Shown in pieces: positions 11,349 to 22,408 of a DNA stretch of 64,000 nucleotides. A model generated the notes under the pieces. The model was not told where the DNA came from. It saw nothing but the letters and a program-made list of their open reading frames with translations, and did not search any database. Each line of letters starts with the position of its first letter. The stretch's first letter is position 1. The DNA is from Lapillicoccus sp. (GTDB lineage: Bacteria; Actinomycetota; Actinomycetes; Actinomycetales; Dermatophilaceae): contig NZ_JANXRJ010000009.1 in assembly GCF_025353065.1 (NCBI RefSeq), positions 1 through 64,000 on the forward strand, in the 5' to 3' direction. A program made the translations under genes and the position numbers.

Positions 11349-11825
11349 TCAGTGGGGGAGGAGCACGCCCTCGAGCTCGTCCAGGGCGAGCGCGGCATAC
11401 CCCTGCCACAGCCGCCCGAAGACCGGCATGGCCACCGCCGCGACGGACGATGCCGGGTGCACCGTCCACCGCCAGGTGACGCTCGCTCCGCTGCCGGCCG
11501 GCTCCACCCGCCAGGCCCCGTCGACGGAGGTGGCCAGCGCCTTGAGCGGACCCGTGAGGTCGGTGATGCGGTAACGGAACTCGGTCGGGGTCTCGACCGC
11601 GGTCAGCTCCTCGCGCATCGTCCCGCCGCCGGCGAGGTGGATGACGCGGGTCTGCCCGGGCCGCGCCCACGGGCCGTCCTGCCCCGAGACGCCCTGGATC
11701 GGGGGGATCGGCCCGTAGCGGTGCCGGAAGATCACCTCGAGCGGCGCCGGCAGAAGGACGGCGAAGGCCTCCGCAACGGCGACGGGGTAGGTGCACGAGC
11801 GCTGGACCTCGAGGGGGCTGACCAT
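11349..11825 (-). CDS. SRPBCC (START-like) family protein
   Basis: This 158-residue protein has the helix-grip pattern of the polyketide cyclase/Bet v 1 superfamily: an N-terminal [19 protein letters not shown], an [12 protein letters not shown] strand, the central [17 protein letters not shown], then [13 protein letters not shown] and a C-terminal helix [20 protein letters not shown]. Members bind hydrophobic ligands; no specific ligand can be assigned. The ATG at 11825 is chosen over an upstream in-frame start that lacks homology. It converges with the SSB-like gene and lies next to the decayed regulator fragment. Confidence 0.8.
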   Translation of the reverse strand: MVSPLEVQRSCTYPVAVAEAFAVLLPAPLEVIFRHRYGPIPPIQGVSGQDGPWARPGQTRVIHLAGGGTMREELTAVETPTEFRYRITDLTGPLKALATSVDGAWRVEPAGSGASVTWRWTVHPASSVAAVAMPVFGRLWQGYAALALDELEGVLLPH

Positions 11826-11835
11826 GACCGGGAGC

Positions 11836-12270
11836 CTAGGGCCGTTGCGAGGTGCCCGGGTCGATGCGGGTGGCAAGACCGTCGAGGAGCAGCGTCAGTC
11901 CGAACTCGAAGGCGGTGATCTCCTCGTGCTCGAGATAGCCGCTGGTGTCGTCCGGGTCGCGGTCCGGCTGGTCGAAGACCCGGGCTGCCTGCAGTCGCGT
12001 GATCGTCGGATAGCGCTCGGACCAGGACTCGTCGACGGCCAGCTCCTCGAGCAGACCGGAACGGACCCGCCACCACTCGTCCTCCGGCATCCCTGTCGCC
12101 TGCTCCGCGGTCCGGGTGTCGGCGACCGCCTTGGCCGCGCCACCGATGAAGCTGACGACCGCGCCCACCATCTGACTGACCTCCAAAGGCTCGAGGCCCA
12201 GCCCCTCGAAGAGAGACAGTGACGCCTCGTAGCCGTCGAACTCGTGGGGGGAGAGCAGCGGCCGGGCACC
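11836..12270 (-). pseudogene. TetR-family regulator remnant, C-terminal domain only
   Basis: The open frame from an in-frame TAG at 12271-12273 down to the stop at 11836 reads [20 protein letters not shown], then [53 protein letters not shown] and [16 protein letters not shown]. This is the all-helical C-terminal domain of TetR/AcrR regulators of the tetracycline-repressor type. The DNA-binding N-terminus is gone and no plausible start exists before residue 29, so this is a broken gene. The break coincides with the left end of a uvrA-like fragment on the other strand. Confidence 0.75.
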
Positions 12271-12317
12271 CTAACTGCCGCACCCACGGGTGGCGAGCCG
12301 AGAACGCCCACCGCTCC

Positions 12318-12437
12318 CAGGCTGTCATCGAGCACAGCCTCGACGTCATCGCCCGCGCCGACTGGGTCATCGACCTCGGCCCGGGCGCCGGCAGCGGGGG
12401 AGGCCGGGTCGTCTTCGAGGGCCCGCCGGCTCAGCTG
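12318..12437 (+). pseudogene. UvrA-like ATPase remnant, extreme C-terminus
   Basis: The plus strand encodes [20 protein letters not shown] followed by [19 protein letters not shown]. This is the conserved end of UvrA and UvrA-like proteins (VIEHNLDVIK.ADWIIDLGPEGGDGGG). Nothing recognisable as UvrA remains to the left, and the sequence runs into the 3' end of the permease gene on the opposite strand. It is a relic of a gene that was divergent from the TetR fragment. UvrA-like proteins that protect against DNA-binding drugs (DrrC type) often sit beside a TetR gene; the chromosomal uvrA itself is not expected here. Confidence 0.75.
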
Positions 12438-13375
12438 ATGTCTCGGCGCCGGAACACGGCCGCCCCGAGGGCGACCAGGACGACGCTCAGTACGAGGAGG
12501 TAGTACCCGGCGTGGGTCGTGCTGATCAGCTCCGGCTGGGTGCACACTCCCTGGGGCGTGCAGTCCCCGGACCGGTCGTCCAGCAGGCCGCCCTGCAACC
12601 ACGCCATCACGTTGTAGAACACCAACCACGGGCGGGACTCGGGGACAGAAGAGCGGAGCGCACTGAGCACCAGCCCTTCGACCACGACGAGGTAGCCGAT
12701 CGCCAGCCCGAGTGCGGCTGCGGTGTTGCGCAGGAGCGCCGCGACGACGCCGCCGAGGGCCCCGGCGACGCCGAAGACGGCCACCGTCCGGACCGCCGTC
12801 CAGAGGAGTCCGCTTCCCGGGTCACCCGACGTGGTGCCGACGATCTGGTTCGACCGCGCGATGAGGTAGACCGCCGCGATGACGAGCGCGACGGCGATCG
12901 CCGCGACCATCAGCACCCCGGCGGCCACCGCGGTGAGCTTGCTGGCATACACCCGTCCCCGGCGCGGCTCGTAGGTCAGCCACGTGCCGATGGCCCCGGA
13001 CGAGAACTCGGCAGCGACGAAGGACACGCCCACGAGGAACGCGATGAAAATGAGGAAGTACGCGATCGCGGAGACCGAGGAGGTTGCCACCGTGGCGAAC
13101 ACCGCCGACTGTGCGCCGGGGTCGGCCGAGCGTCCGAAGGCGGTGCAGTTGAAGTTGGCGTTGGGGTCCTGCTGCTGTCGGGCCTGCGCCTAGGGCCGCG
13201 AGACACGGCTGCACCTGTTCCGCCTGCACCTGAGCGATCCGCGCAGGGGTGAGGTCATAGACCTGGCCGTTGGCGCCGTAGGCCGTGATGCCGATGACGA
13301 CCAGCATCCCTAAAGCGGCGAAGAGCGTGAGCCGGCGGGCGAGCAGCCGGCGCAGCTCGACGACGACGAGGCGGG

Positions 13376-13379
<4 letters not shown>
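12431..13379 (-). pseudogene. ABC transporter permease, frameshifted
   Basis: The N-terminal part (MTRLVVVELRRLLARRLTLF, then a membrane segment GMLVVIGITAYGANG and PARIAQVQAEQVQPCLAAL) reads in one frame. The rest (QQQDPNANFNCTAFGRSADP, SVSAIAYFLIFIAFLVGVSF and four further membrane segments to AVFRRRDIS) reads in another. The shift lies at about 13190-13194, where CCCTAGGCGCAG appears to carry one extra base relative to an in-frame CTG GCG CAG. The intact protein would be an ABC-2 type permease of about 315 residues. The GTG start overlaps the intended ATPase stop (GTGA), showing the former operon. An assembly error cannot be excluded. Confidence 0.75.
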
Positions 13380-15600
<2,221 letters not shown>

Positions 15601-15659
15601 AGCGATCGCCGGGTTAGGGTCAAGTGGTCCGTTCAGCCCGCCCTCGTCAGGAGGCGCCG

Positions 15660-17444
15660 ATGTCCGAGCCCATGGCCCCCGAAGGTCAGCCCAACGAGCC
15701 CGCGTCCCAGTCGGAACCGACGCGGGCCGTGTCAGCGGCCGACGCGCAGGAGCTGGCCCGTCTGCGGGACGAGGTGCGCGACCTGCGCGACTCGCTGCGC
15801 GGCAGCCCCACCCGCTCCCGCGAGCTCGAGAACCGCGTGCTCCAGCTGCAGACCTCGCTGTCGACGCTCTCCAACCAGAACGAGCGCCTCGTGCGCACGC
15901 TCAAGGAGGCCCGCGAGCAGATCGTCACCCTCAAGTCCGAGGTGGACCGGCTCGCCCAGCCGCCCAGCGCCTACGGCCTCATCATCGAGTCCTACGACGA
16001 CGCCACCGTCGACATCCTGACCTCGGGTCGCAAGATGAGGGTGGCCGTGAGCCCCAGCGTCGACCCGGCCACGCTGAGCGCCGGCCGCGAGGTCATGCTC
16101 AACGAAGCCCTCAACGTGGTCGCGACCTGCGGCTACGAGCGGGTCGGCGAGGTCGTCATGGTCAAGGAGCTGCTCGACGACGACCGGATCCTCGTGGTGG
16201 CGCACGCCGACGAGGAGCGCGTATGCCGCCGGGCCGAGTCGCTCGAGGGTGAGCCGATCCGGGTCGGTGACGCGCTGCTGCTCGACCCGCGCTCGAGCTT
16301 CGTCTACGAGCGGATCCCCAAGGCCGAGGTCCAGGACCTCGTCCTCGAAGAGGTGCCCGACATCGCCTACGAGGACATCGGCGGCCTGGCCGGCCAGATC
16401 GAGCAGATCCGTGACGCGGTCGAGCTGCCCTACCTCCATCCCGAGCTGTTCAAGGAGCACGAGCTGCGCCCGCCGAAGGGCATCCTGCTCTACGGCCCCC
16501 CTGGCTGCGGCAAGACGCTGATCGCCAAAGCGGTCGCCGCCTCGCTGGCCAAGAAGGTCGCCGAGCGCACCGGCCAGACCACCGAGAAGAGCTACTTCCT
16601 CAACATCAAGGGTCCGGAGCTGCTCAACAAGTACGTCGGTGAGACCGAGCGCCACATCCGGCTGATCTTCCAGCGGGCGCGGGAGAAGGCGTCCGAGGGC
16701 TCGCCCGTCGTCGTCTTCTTCGACGAGATGGACTCGCTCTTCCGCACCCGTGGCTCCGGCGTCTCCAGCGACGTCGAGACCACGATCGTCCCGCAGCTGC
16801 TGTCCGAGATCGACGGCGTCGAACGCCTCGAGAACGTCATCGTCATCGGCGCGTCCAACCGCGAGGACATGATCGACCCGGCCATCCTGCGTCCCGGACG
16901 GCTCGACGTGAAGATCAAGATCGAGCGCCCGGACGCCGAGAGCGCGCGGGACATCTTCTCCAAGTACCTCACCAACACCCTGCCGCTGCACCGCGACGAC
17001 CTCGCCGAGAACGGGGGCAACCGGGTGGCGACCGTCGAGGGGATGATCCAGGCGACGGTCGAGCGGATGTACTCCGAGATCGACGAGAACCGCTTCCTCG
17101 AGGTGACGTATGCCGGCGGCGACAAGGAGATCCTCTACTTCAAGGACTTCAACTCCGGCGCGATGATCCAGAACATCGTCGACCGGGCGAAGAAGATGGC
17201 GATCAAGGACTTCCTCACCATCGGCCAGAAGGGCATCCGCGTCGAGCACCTTCTTGCCTCCTGCGTCGATGAGTTCAAGGAGAACGAGGACCTGCCCAAT
17301 ACGACCAACCCCGACGACTGGGCCCGCATCTCCGGCAAGAAGGGGGAGCGGATCGTCTACATCCGCACCCTCATCAACACCAAGGACGGCACCGAGCCCG
17401 GCCGCTCGATCCACAACGTCGCCAACACGGGCCAGTACCTGTAG
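15660..17444 (+). CDS. arc: Proteasome-associated AAA ATPase (ARC/Mpa)
   Basis: The hexameric ARC/Mpa ring recognises Pup on tagged proteins and unfolds them into the 20S core. The 594-residue protein has an N-terminal coiled coil (about residues 30-100, [15 protein letters not shown] through TLKSEVDRL), tandem OB domains with [16 protein letters not shown], and an AAA module with Walker [15 protein letters not shown], Walker [12 protein letters not shown], sensor GASNRED and arginine-finger region AILRPGRLD. It ends in GQYL, the C-terminal docking motif for the PrcA/B ring. The ATG at 15660 has GGAGG 7 bases upstream; an earlier in-frame start at 15624 is not preferred. Confidence 0.97.
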   Translation: MSEPMAPEGQPNEPASQSEPTRAVSAADAQELARLRDEVRDLRDSLRGSPTRSRELENRVLQLQTSLSTLSNQNERLVRTLKEAREQIVTLKSEVDRLAQPPSAYGLIIESYDDATVDILTSGRKMRVAVSPSVDPATLSAGREVMLNEALNVVATCGYERVGEVVMVKELLDDDRILVVAHADEERVCRRAESLEGEPIRVGDALLLDPRSSFVYERIPKAEVQDLVLEEVPDIAYEDIGGLAGQIEQIRDAVELPYLHPELFKEHELRPPKGILLYGPPGCGKTLIAKAVAASLAKKVAERTGQTTEKSYFLNIKGPELLNKYVGETERHIRLIFQRAREKASEGSPVVVFFDEMDSLFRTRGSGVSSDVETTIVPQLLSEIDGVERLENVIVIGASNREDMIDPAILRPGRLDVKIKIERPDAESARDIFSKYLTNTLPLHRDDLAENGGNRVATVEGMIQATVERMYSEIDENRFLEVTYAGGDKEILYFKDFNSGAMIQNIVDRAKKMAIKDFLTIGQKGIRVEHLLASCVDEFKENEDLPNTTNPDDWARISGKKGERIVYIRTLINTKDGTEPGRSIHNVANTGQYL

Positions 17445-17465
17445 GCCGCTTCGTCTCGACGACCG

Positions 17466-18245
17466 TCAGAGCAGGGTGTAGCCGCCGTCGATGACGACGG
17501 TTTCGCCGACGACGAATCGAGAGCCGTCGCCGGCGAGGTAGGCGACGAGCTCGCCGAGCTCCTCGGGCTCACCCATCCGTCCGGCCGGCGTGCGGCGGAG
17601 CCACTCGTCGCGCATCTCCGGCAGCCGGGCGGCGACGTCGCGGGTCATCTCGGAGGCGAAGTAGCCCGGAGCGATCGCGTTGACCCGGATGCCGTGGGGG
17701 AGCCACTCGACGGCGAGGCTCTTGGTGAGCATCGAGACGGCCGCCTTGGACGTGTTGTATGCCGCCTGCTGCTGGGGCACGTTGACGATCAGTCCCGACA
17801 TCGAGGCGACGTTGACGATGCTTGCGACCCGCTCCGCCGCGATGGCCCGCCGGGCGAACTCGCGGCAGACGACGAAGGTGCCGGTGAGGTTGACGTCCAT
17901 CAGGGCCCGCCACTCCTGAGTCGTGGTCTCGAGGGCCGGCTTGTCCATGGCCACTCCGGCGGCGTTGACGAGCACCGTTGCCACACCGAGCAGCTCGGCC
18001 GCCGCGTCGAGTGCGGAGGCGACGGACGCGTCGTCCGTCACGTCGATCGCCCGACCCTCCACCCGGCGCCCGGTCTCGGCTTCGAGCGCCGCGGCGGTCG
18101 CGGCCACGTCCTCGAGCCGGTCGAGGAGGACCACGTCGGCGCCGCGTTGGGCCAGGCTGCGTGCCATCGCCAGCCCGAGCCCCCGACCACCACCGGTGAC
18201 GACGGCCACCCGGCCGAGGAACGGAGGCTGCGTCGCGTCGCTCAC
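17466..18245 (-). CDS. Short-chain dehydrogenase/reductase
   Basis: This classical SDR of 259 residues has the NAD(P) motif VAVVTGGGRGLGLAMA, the strand VLVNAAGVA, the catalytic triad Ser in NVASMSG with Tyr and Lys in AAYNTSKAAV, and the closing PGYFASEMT and IDGGYTLL segments. Asp after the second strand (VVLLDRLED) favours NAD(H). The substrate is unknown. The GTG at 18245 lies 6 bases after a TACCTT -10 box on the minus strand (18252-18257), suggesting a leaderless message. It converges on arc with only 21 bases between stops, and is divergent from the ArsR operon. Confidence 0.9.
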   Translation of the reverse strand: MSDATQPPFLGRVAVVTGGGRGLGLAMARSLAQRGADVVLLDRLEDVAATAAALEAETGRRVEGRAIDVTDDASVASALDAAAELLGVATVLVNAAGVAMDKPALETTTQEWRALMDVNLTGTFVVCREFARRAIAAERVASIVNVASMSGLIVNVPQQQAAYNTSKAAVSMLTKSLAVEWLPHGIRVNAIAPGYFASEMTRDVAARLPEMRDEWLRRTPAGRMGEPEELGELVAYLAGDGSRFVVGETVVIDGGYTLL

Positions 18246-18283
18246 CGGCCGAAGGTAGCACCGCGCCGACGGGTTCGGAGGTC

Positions 18284-18328
18284 TTGACAGCAACCGGGAC
18301 CTCGTCTTTAATCAACTCATCAGTTGAT
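18284..18328 (+). promoter_or_regulatory. Sigma-70-type promoter with ArsR operator
   Basis: TTGACA (18284-18289) and TTTAAT (18307-18312) are spaced by 17 bases, giving one of the best vegetative promoters in the window. The palindrome ATCAACT-CATC-AGTTGAT (18311-18328) starts inside the -10 box and covers the likely transcription start. This is the expected placement for an ArsR-family autorepressor, whose gene starts at 18346. Confidence 0.8.
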
Positions 18329-18345
18329 CAACCGAAAGATTGACC

Positions 18346-18726
18346 ATGCAGGGCATCGGCGAGGTCGGCGAAGACGAGTTGGACCGCGCCTTCCTTGCCC
18401 TGGCCGACCCGGTCAGACGAGCGCTCGTCGCCCGGCTGAGTCGCGGACCCCAGACCGTCAACGACCTCGCTGCGCCCTTCGCGATCACCAAGCAGGCGGT
18501 CTCGCGGCACATCCAGGTGCTGGAGCAGGCCGGTCTCGTGACTCGCACCCGGGACGGTCAGCGCCGGCCGGTGCACCTCGCCGCCAGCCGGCTCGAGGAG
18601 CTGACGTCCTGGATCGACGGCTACCGACTCATCCACGAACACCAGTTCCGTTCTCTCGACGCCGTCCTCGCGGCGCGACCCCCCACACACACCGCCGCCG
18701 CCCCAACCGTCAAGGAGGAACCCTGA
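18346..18726 (+). CDS. ArsR/SmtB-family winged-helix repressor
   Basis: This 126-residue regulator has the HTH pattern LADPVRRALVARLSRGPQTVNDLA, then the recognition helix ITKQAVSRHIQVLEQAGLV, then the wing TRTRDGQRRPVHLA. No metal-binding cysteine pair is present. It belongs to the group encoded upstream of SRPBCC (AHSA1) proteins, thought to sense organic effectors. It heads a three-gene operon: its stop shares one base with the next ATG. Autoregulation is likely through the palindrome at 18311-18328. The ATG at 18346 is chosen over a TTG two codons upstream. Confidence 0.92.
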   Translation: MQGIGEVGEDELDRAFLALADPVRRALVARLSRGPQTVNDLAAPFAITKQAVSRHIQVLEQAGLVTRTRDGQRRPVHLAASRLEELTSWIDGYRLIHEHQFRSLDAVLAARPPTHTAAAPTVKEEP

Positions 18727-19208
18727 TGACCAACCAGCTGACCGTCACGGCCCCCGAGGGCCCGCCCCTCACCGAGTTCACGCGTGAGTTCGACGCACCG
18801 GTCGAGGCCGTCTTCGAGGCGTTCCGCGACCCCGCACTGGTCCGACAGTGGCTCGGGCCGCACGGCTACGACATGGACCTCGAGACCTACGACTTCAGGA
18901 CCGGTGGGCGCTACCGCTACCGTCACCGCACTCCCGATGGCGCCGAGTACGCATTCCGCGGCGTCTTCCACACCCTGCGGGACAACGAGTTCGCCGTCCA
19001 GACCTTCGAGTTCGAGGGAGTCCCTGATGTCGTCAGCCTCGACCGGATGACCTTCGTCCGCCTCGACGGCGGACGCACCCGGCTCGAGGGACACTCGATG
19101 TTCCCGTCCGTCGAGGCCCGTGACGTGATGGTGGCGAGCGGCATGGCCGACGGCATGAGCCAGGGCTACGACCGGCTCGACACCGTCGTGTCGTCGGTCA
19201 CGGCCTGA
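18726..19208 (+). CDS. SRPBCC (AHSA1-like) domain protein
   Basis: This 160-residue protein is an activator-of-Hsp90-like START fold: FTREFDAPVEAVFEAFRDPALVRQWLGPHGY at the N-terminus, FRTGGRYRYRHRTPDG in the middle, and the final helix MVASGMADGMSQGYDRLDTVV. Such proteins bind small hydrophobic ligands and are often paired with an ArsR repressor as here. AAGGAGGAA lies 7 bases before the ATG, inside the end of the repressor gene, indicating coupled translation. Confidence 0.9.
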   Translation: MTNQLTVTAPEGPPLTEFTREFDAPVEAVFEAFRDPALVRQWLGPHGYDMDLETYDFRTGGRYRYRHRTPDGAEYAFRGVFHTLRDNEFAVQTFEFEGVPDVVSLDRMTFVRLDGGRTRLEGHSMFPSVEARDVMVASGMADGMSQGYDRLDTVVSSVTA

Positions 19209-19235
19209 TCACCCCAACAGACAGAGGATCTCATC

Positions 19236-19664
19236 ATGGACTGGACTCTCGAAGTCGTCATCCTCCCGGTCAGCGACCTCGACCGGGCGATCGCCTTCTA
19301 CCGCGACCAGCTCGGTTTCCACCTCGACCACGACACCCGCAACGAGCACATGCACGTCATCCAGCTGACCCCTCCCGGGTCGGGCTGCTCGATCGTCCTG
19401 GGTGACCTGCCGTCCCAGAACGAGATGGCTCCCGGGTCGATGCGAGGTCTCCAGCTCGTCGTCGCCGATGCTCGCGCCGGTCGCGCCGAGCTGGTCTCGC
19501 GTGGGGTGGAGTGCAGCGAGGTCACTGCCTTCGACGAGCGCGACGGCGGCACGTTCTTCTGGTTCGCCGACCCCGACGGCAACACCTGGTCCGTCCAGGA
19601 GTTGCGGGCGCGAGCCGACAAGCCGCTCATCCCCCTCGAGCACCGGGGCCGGTCCGACATATGA
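19236..19664 (+). CDS. VOC-superfamily (glyoxalase/bleomycin-resistance-like) protein
   Basis: This 142-residue protein has paired beta-alpha-beta-beta-beta units: VVILPVSDLDRAIAFYRDQLGF and HMHVIQLTPPGSGCSIVLG in the first, LQLVVADARAGRAELVSRGVE and GTFFWFADPDGNTWSVQEL in the second. The metal-ligand positions of the fold (His/Glu/Gln) are partly present. Members include glyoxalases, dioxygenases and antibiotic-binding proteins; the substrate is unknown. It is the third gene of the ArsR operon, 27 bases after the SRPBCC stop. Confidence 0.9.
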   Translation: MDWTLEVVILPVSDLDRAIAFYRDQLGFHLDHDTRNEHMHVIQLTPPGSGCSIVLGDLPSQNEMAPGSMRGLQLVVADARAGRAELVSRGVECSEVTAFDERDGGTFFWFADPDGNTWSVQELRARADKPLIPLEHRGRSDI

Positions 19665-19674
19665 GGGACGGCCC

Positions 19675-20721
19675 TCAGGGGATGCGCGCTGTCCAGGCCG
19701 GATCGGCGTACTTCGCCGTGGCCAGCGACGCCGCCTCCTCGCGGGTCGGCTCGTCGAGGTCGACCCGGGTGAGCCCGTAGCTGCGCTCGAAGTGCCCGAT
19801 CATCGCCTCCACCACGGCGGCCCGTGACAGACCGGTCTGCGACCGGATGGGGTCGACCCGCTTGCCGGCGCTGACGTGACCCTTGTCGGAGAGCTTCTCC
19901 CGGCCGATGCGCAGGATGTCGGTCATCGCCGCGGCGTCCATGTCGTAGGACATCGTCACGTGGTGGAGCACCACTTTGGAGGCCAGCCGCTTCTGGGCCG
20001 CACCGCCGATCTTGCCCGCCGGAGAGGCGATGTCGTTGAGCGGCACGTAGCTCGCGTCGACGCCGAGCTCGCGCAGCGCCCGGATGACCCAGGCGTCGAG
20101 GAAGGCGGAGGACTCGGCGAAGGACATGCCCTCCACGAGCGAGGTGGGCACGTAGAGCGAGTAGGTGATGGTGTTGCCGGGCTCGACGAACATCGCTCCG
20201 CCACCGGAGATCCGCCGGACGACGGTCGTATGGTGCCGGGCCGCGGCCTCGAGGTCGACCTCGTTGGAGAGCGACTGGAAGGACCCGATGATGACGGCGT
20301 TCGAGGCCCACTCCCACACCCGCAGGGTCGGCGGCCGGACGCCCGCTCCCACCTGCCGGGCGATGACCTCGTCGAGAGCCATCTGCATCGCCGGGTGCTG
20401 GGGACCTGTGTCCAGCAGCTCGACGTCGAGATCGCCCCACCCCGTCGAGCGACCGAGAGCCCGCAGCACGGCGAACGCCACCGACCGGGCATCGAAGCCC
20501 ACGAGGGTCGCCTCCCGCGTCGCGGCAGCGACCGCGTGCTCGAGCTGGGCCAACGACGCCGACGCCGGTATGCCGTCGAGAGCCGCGGTGATGTCGTCGA
20601 GCGCCTCGTCGGGCTCGAGGAAGAAGTCCCCGGAGACCACGACCTGCGCGATCCGGTCGTCCCGGACCTCGAGGTCGACGACGACGAGCTTGCCACCGGA
20701 CACCTTGAACTCACCATGCAC
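19675..20721 (-). CDS. lplA: Lipoate-protein ligase A family protein
   Basis: The protein has an N-terminal accessory domain (HGEFKVSGGKLVVVDLEV, SGDFFLEPDEALDDITAAL) followed by a BPL/LplA catalytic domain with VIIGSFQSLSNEVD, VVRRISGGGAMFVEPGNTIT and PAGKIGGAAQKRL, which carries the lysine that contacts the lipoyl-adenylate. It would attach lipoate to the E2 and GcvH proteins. The accessory domain, C-terminal in E. coli LplA, is N-terminal here. The start is uncertain: GTG at 20721 gives 348 residues beginning just before the conserved HGEF; GTG at 20784 is possible. Confidence 0.85.
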   Translation of the reverse strand: MHGEFKVSGGKLVVVDLEVRDDRIAQVVVSGDFFLEPDEALDDITAALDGIPASASLAQLEHAVAAATREATLVGFDARSVAFAVLRALGRSTGWGDLDVELLDTGPQHPAMQMALDEVIARQVGAGVRPPTLRVWEWASNAVIIGSFQSLSNEVDLEAAARHHTTVVRRISGGGAMFVEPGNTITYSLYVPTSLVEGMSFAESSAFLDAWVIRALRELGVDASYVPLNDIASPAGKIGGAAQKRLASKVVLHHVTMSYDMDAAAMTDILRIGREKLSDKGHVSAGKRVDPIRSQTGLSRAAVVEAMIGHFERSYGLTRVDLDEPTREEAASLATAKYADPAWTARIP

Positions 20722-20845
20722 GGGAGGGGAACACCGTTGGGGCGCAGTCGCTTCCCACCGAGCCGCCCGGCATACGGACGTCACGGCTCCTTTGTGGGCC
20801 GGCCTTCTCTGCCGGGCAGCGCGATCGGCCGGTGAGCTGTCTGCG

Positions 20846-21343
20846 TCAGCCGGCTCGGCTGACCGCTGGGCCGAATCTGCCTGCCAGGTAACGCCATCCG
20901 AGCAGCACCGCGCCGAGGAACAAGGTCGCGACGACGATGAACGAGGCTGCGGTGCCCTGACCCACGACCGCCCGGAGCAGCATCCCCACCACGACCGTGG
21001 CGACCCAGACGACGATGCCCGGGCCGAGGTCGACGGCCCAGCGGTGCGAGCGCCACCAGACCAGGGCCCAGCCGAGGGCGCCGCCCACCAGGAACGGCAT
21101 CGCCGTGCTGACGGCCCCGACCACGGGATTCTGTTCGGCGTGGCTCGCCCGACCGATCGCGGCGAAGATCAGCACCAGGACCGCGTCGATGACTGCGGCC
21201 ACCACCGGCGACCGGAGATCGGGCAGCCACGGACGGGGGGCAGCCGACGGGGTCGTCGCAGGGACGGGCGCTTCGGAGGGGACGTGCTTCTCGGGAGTCG
21301 TCGGCACGTCGGGAGTGTTGGGCACCCCAGGAGTATTCGGCAC
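20846..21343 (-). CDS. DUF3054 family membrane protein
   Basis: This 165-residue protein has a Pro/Thr-rich N-terminus (PNTPGVPNTPDVPTTPEK) followed by four hydrophobic segments, including VVAAVIDAVLVLIFAAIG, AMPFLVGGALGWALVWW, IVVWVATVVVGMLLRAVV and SFIVVATLFLGAVLLGW. The pattern fits the uncharacterised actinobacterial DUF3054 family. The GTG at 21343 follows the prs stop by a single base, so translation is probably coupled. The function is unknown. Confidence 0.8.
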   Translation of the reverse strand: MPNTPGVPNTPDVPTTPEKHVPSEAPVPATTPSAAPRPWLPDLRSPVVAAVIDAVLVLIFAAIGRASHAEQNPVVGAVSTAMPFLVGGALGWALVWWRSHRWAVDLGPGIVVWVATVVVGMLLRAVVGQGTAASFIVVATLFLGAVLLGWRYLAGRFGPAVSRAG

Positions 21344-21344
21344 G

Positions 21345-22322
21345 TCAGAAGGGGAGCTTGGGCTGGGGCGGGGCATGCGTCGGGTCGACACCCTCGAAGA
21401 GCGACGACACCGACTTTCCCTGGTGGATGCGGGAGATCGCCTCGGCGAAGAGCTCGGCGACGGACCTGATCCGCAGCTCCGGCCAGCCCCGCGGCGGCGG
21501 CACCGTGTCGGTCGTCACGACCTCGTTGATCATCGGGTGGTCGCGCAGCCGTTCGACCGCCTGGCCGGCGAACAGGCCGTGCGTGCAGGCGATCGAGGCT
21601 TCCGTGCACCCGACGTCCTTGAGCCGCTCGAGGAGCTCGATGATCGAGCCGCCCGTGGCGATCTCGTCGTCCAGGACGATCGCCCGCTTGCCGGCCACGT
21701 CACCGACGATGGCGTCGATGACGACCCGGTCGTCGGTCAGGCGCTGCTTGCTGCCGGCGGCCACGGGGAGCCCGAGGAGCCGCGCGAACTGGGTGGCGGT
21801 CTTGGCGTTGCCGAGGTCGGGGGAGACCACGATGGTGTCGGTGAGGTCGGCCCCCCGGTAGTGGTCGGCCAGCACCCCGATGGCGGTGAGGTGGTCGACG
21901 GGGACGGAGAAGAAGCCGTGGACCTGCGGGGCGTGCAGCGCCATCGTCAGCACCCGGTGGGCCCCGGCGGTCGAGAGCATGTCGGCGACGAGGCGTCCGC
22001 CGAGGGAGATCCGGGGTGCGTCCTTCTTGTCCGAGCGCGCGTAGGCGTAGTGCGGCATCACGGCGGTGATCTGGGCCGCGGAGGCGCCCCGCGCTGCGTC
22101 GATCATCAGCAGCAGCTCCATCAGGTGCTCCTGGGTGGGCGGCACGAGCGGCTGGATGATGTAGACGTCGCGCTGGCGGCAGTTCTCCAGCAGCTGGGCC
22201 TGCAGGCAGTCGTTGCTGAAGCGTTTGATGTCGACGGCCGAGCGTGCCACCCCGAGGTGGTCGCAGATGCGGTCGGCGAGGCGGGGGTGTGCTGTTCCGG
22301 AGAAGACGACGACGTCGTTCAC
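21345..22322 (-). CDS. prs: Ribose-phosphate pyrophosphokinase
   Basis: The enzyme makes PRPP from ribose 5-phosphate and ATP. Features are VVVFSGTAHPRLADRI at the N-terminus, NCRQRDVYIIQPL, PHYAYARSDKKDAPR (the flexible loop), the pyrophosphate loop VVSPDLGNAKTA and the PRPP loop AIVLDDEIATGGSI. At about 325 residues it is normal in length. GTG at 22322 is preferred over GTG at 22328 because GGAAGG sits about 7 bases upstream. Actinobacteria often carry more than one prs; the genome may have another copy, since glmU is not adjacent here. Confidence 0.93.
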   Translation of the reverse strand: MNDVVVFSGTAHPRLADRICDHLGVARSAVDIKRFSNDCLQAQLLENCRQRDVYIIQPLVPPTQEHLMELLLMIDAARGASAAQITAVMPHYAYARSDKKDAPRISLGGRLVADMLSTAGAHRVLTMALHAPQVHGFFSVPVDHLTAIGVLADHYRGADLTDTIVVSPDLGNAKTATQFARLLGLPVAAGSKQRLTDDRVVIDAIVGDVAGKRAIVLDDEIATGGSIIELLERLKDVGCTEASIACTHGLFAGQAVERLRDHPMINEVVTTDTVPPPRGWPELRIRSVAELFAEAISRIHQGKSVSSLFEGVDPTHAPPQPKLPF

Positions 22323-22408
22323 GAGCACCCTTCCGGGGGGACGGCGGCGGTGGCCTTCAGACTAACGGTCGGTGAAGCCCGGTGGAACGTCTGCCGCCGA
22401 CCGCTCTG

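Noticed and set aside
11836-12186. Annotating the TetR fragment as a small intact gene from the ATG at 12186
   Set aside because: Homology to the TetR C-terminal domain continues upstream of that ATG to the in-frame stop, so the ATG is internal to a truncated gene.
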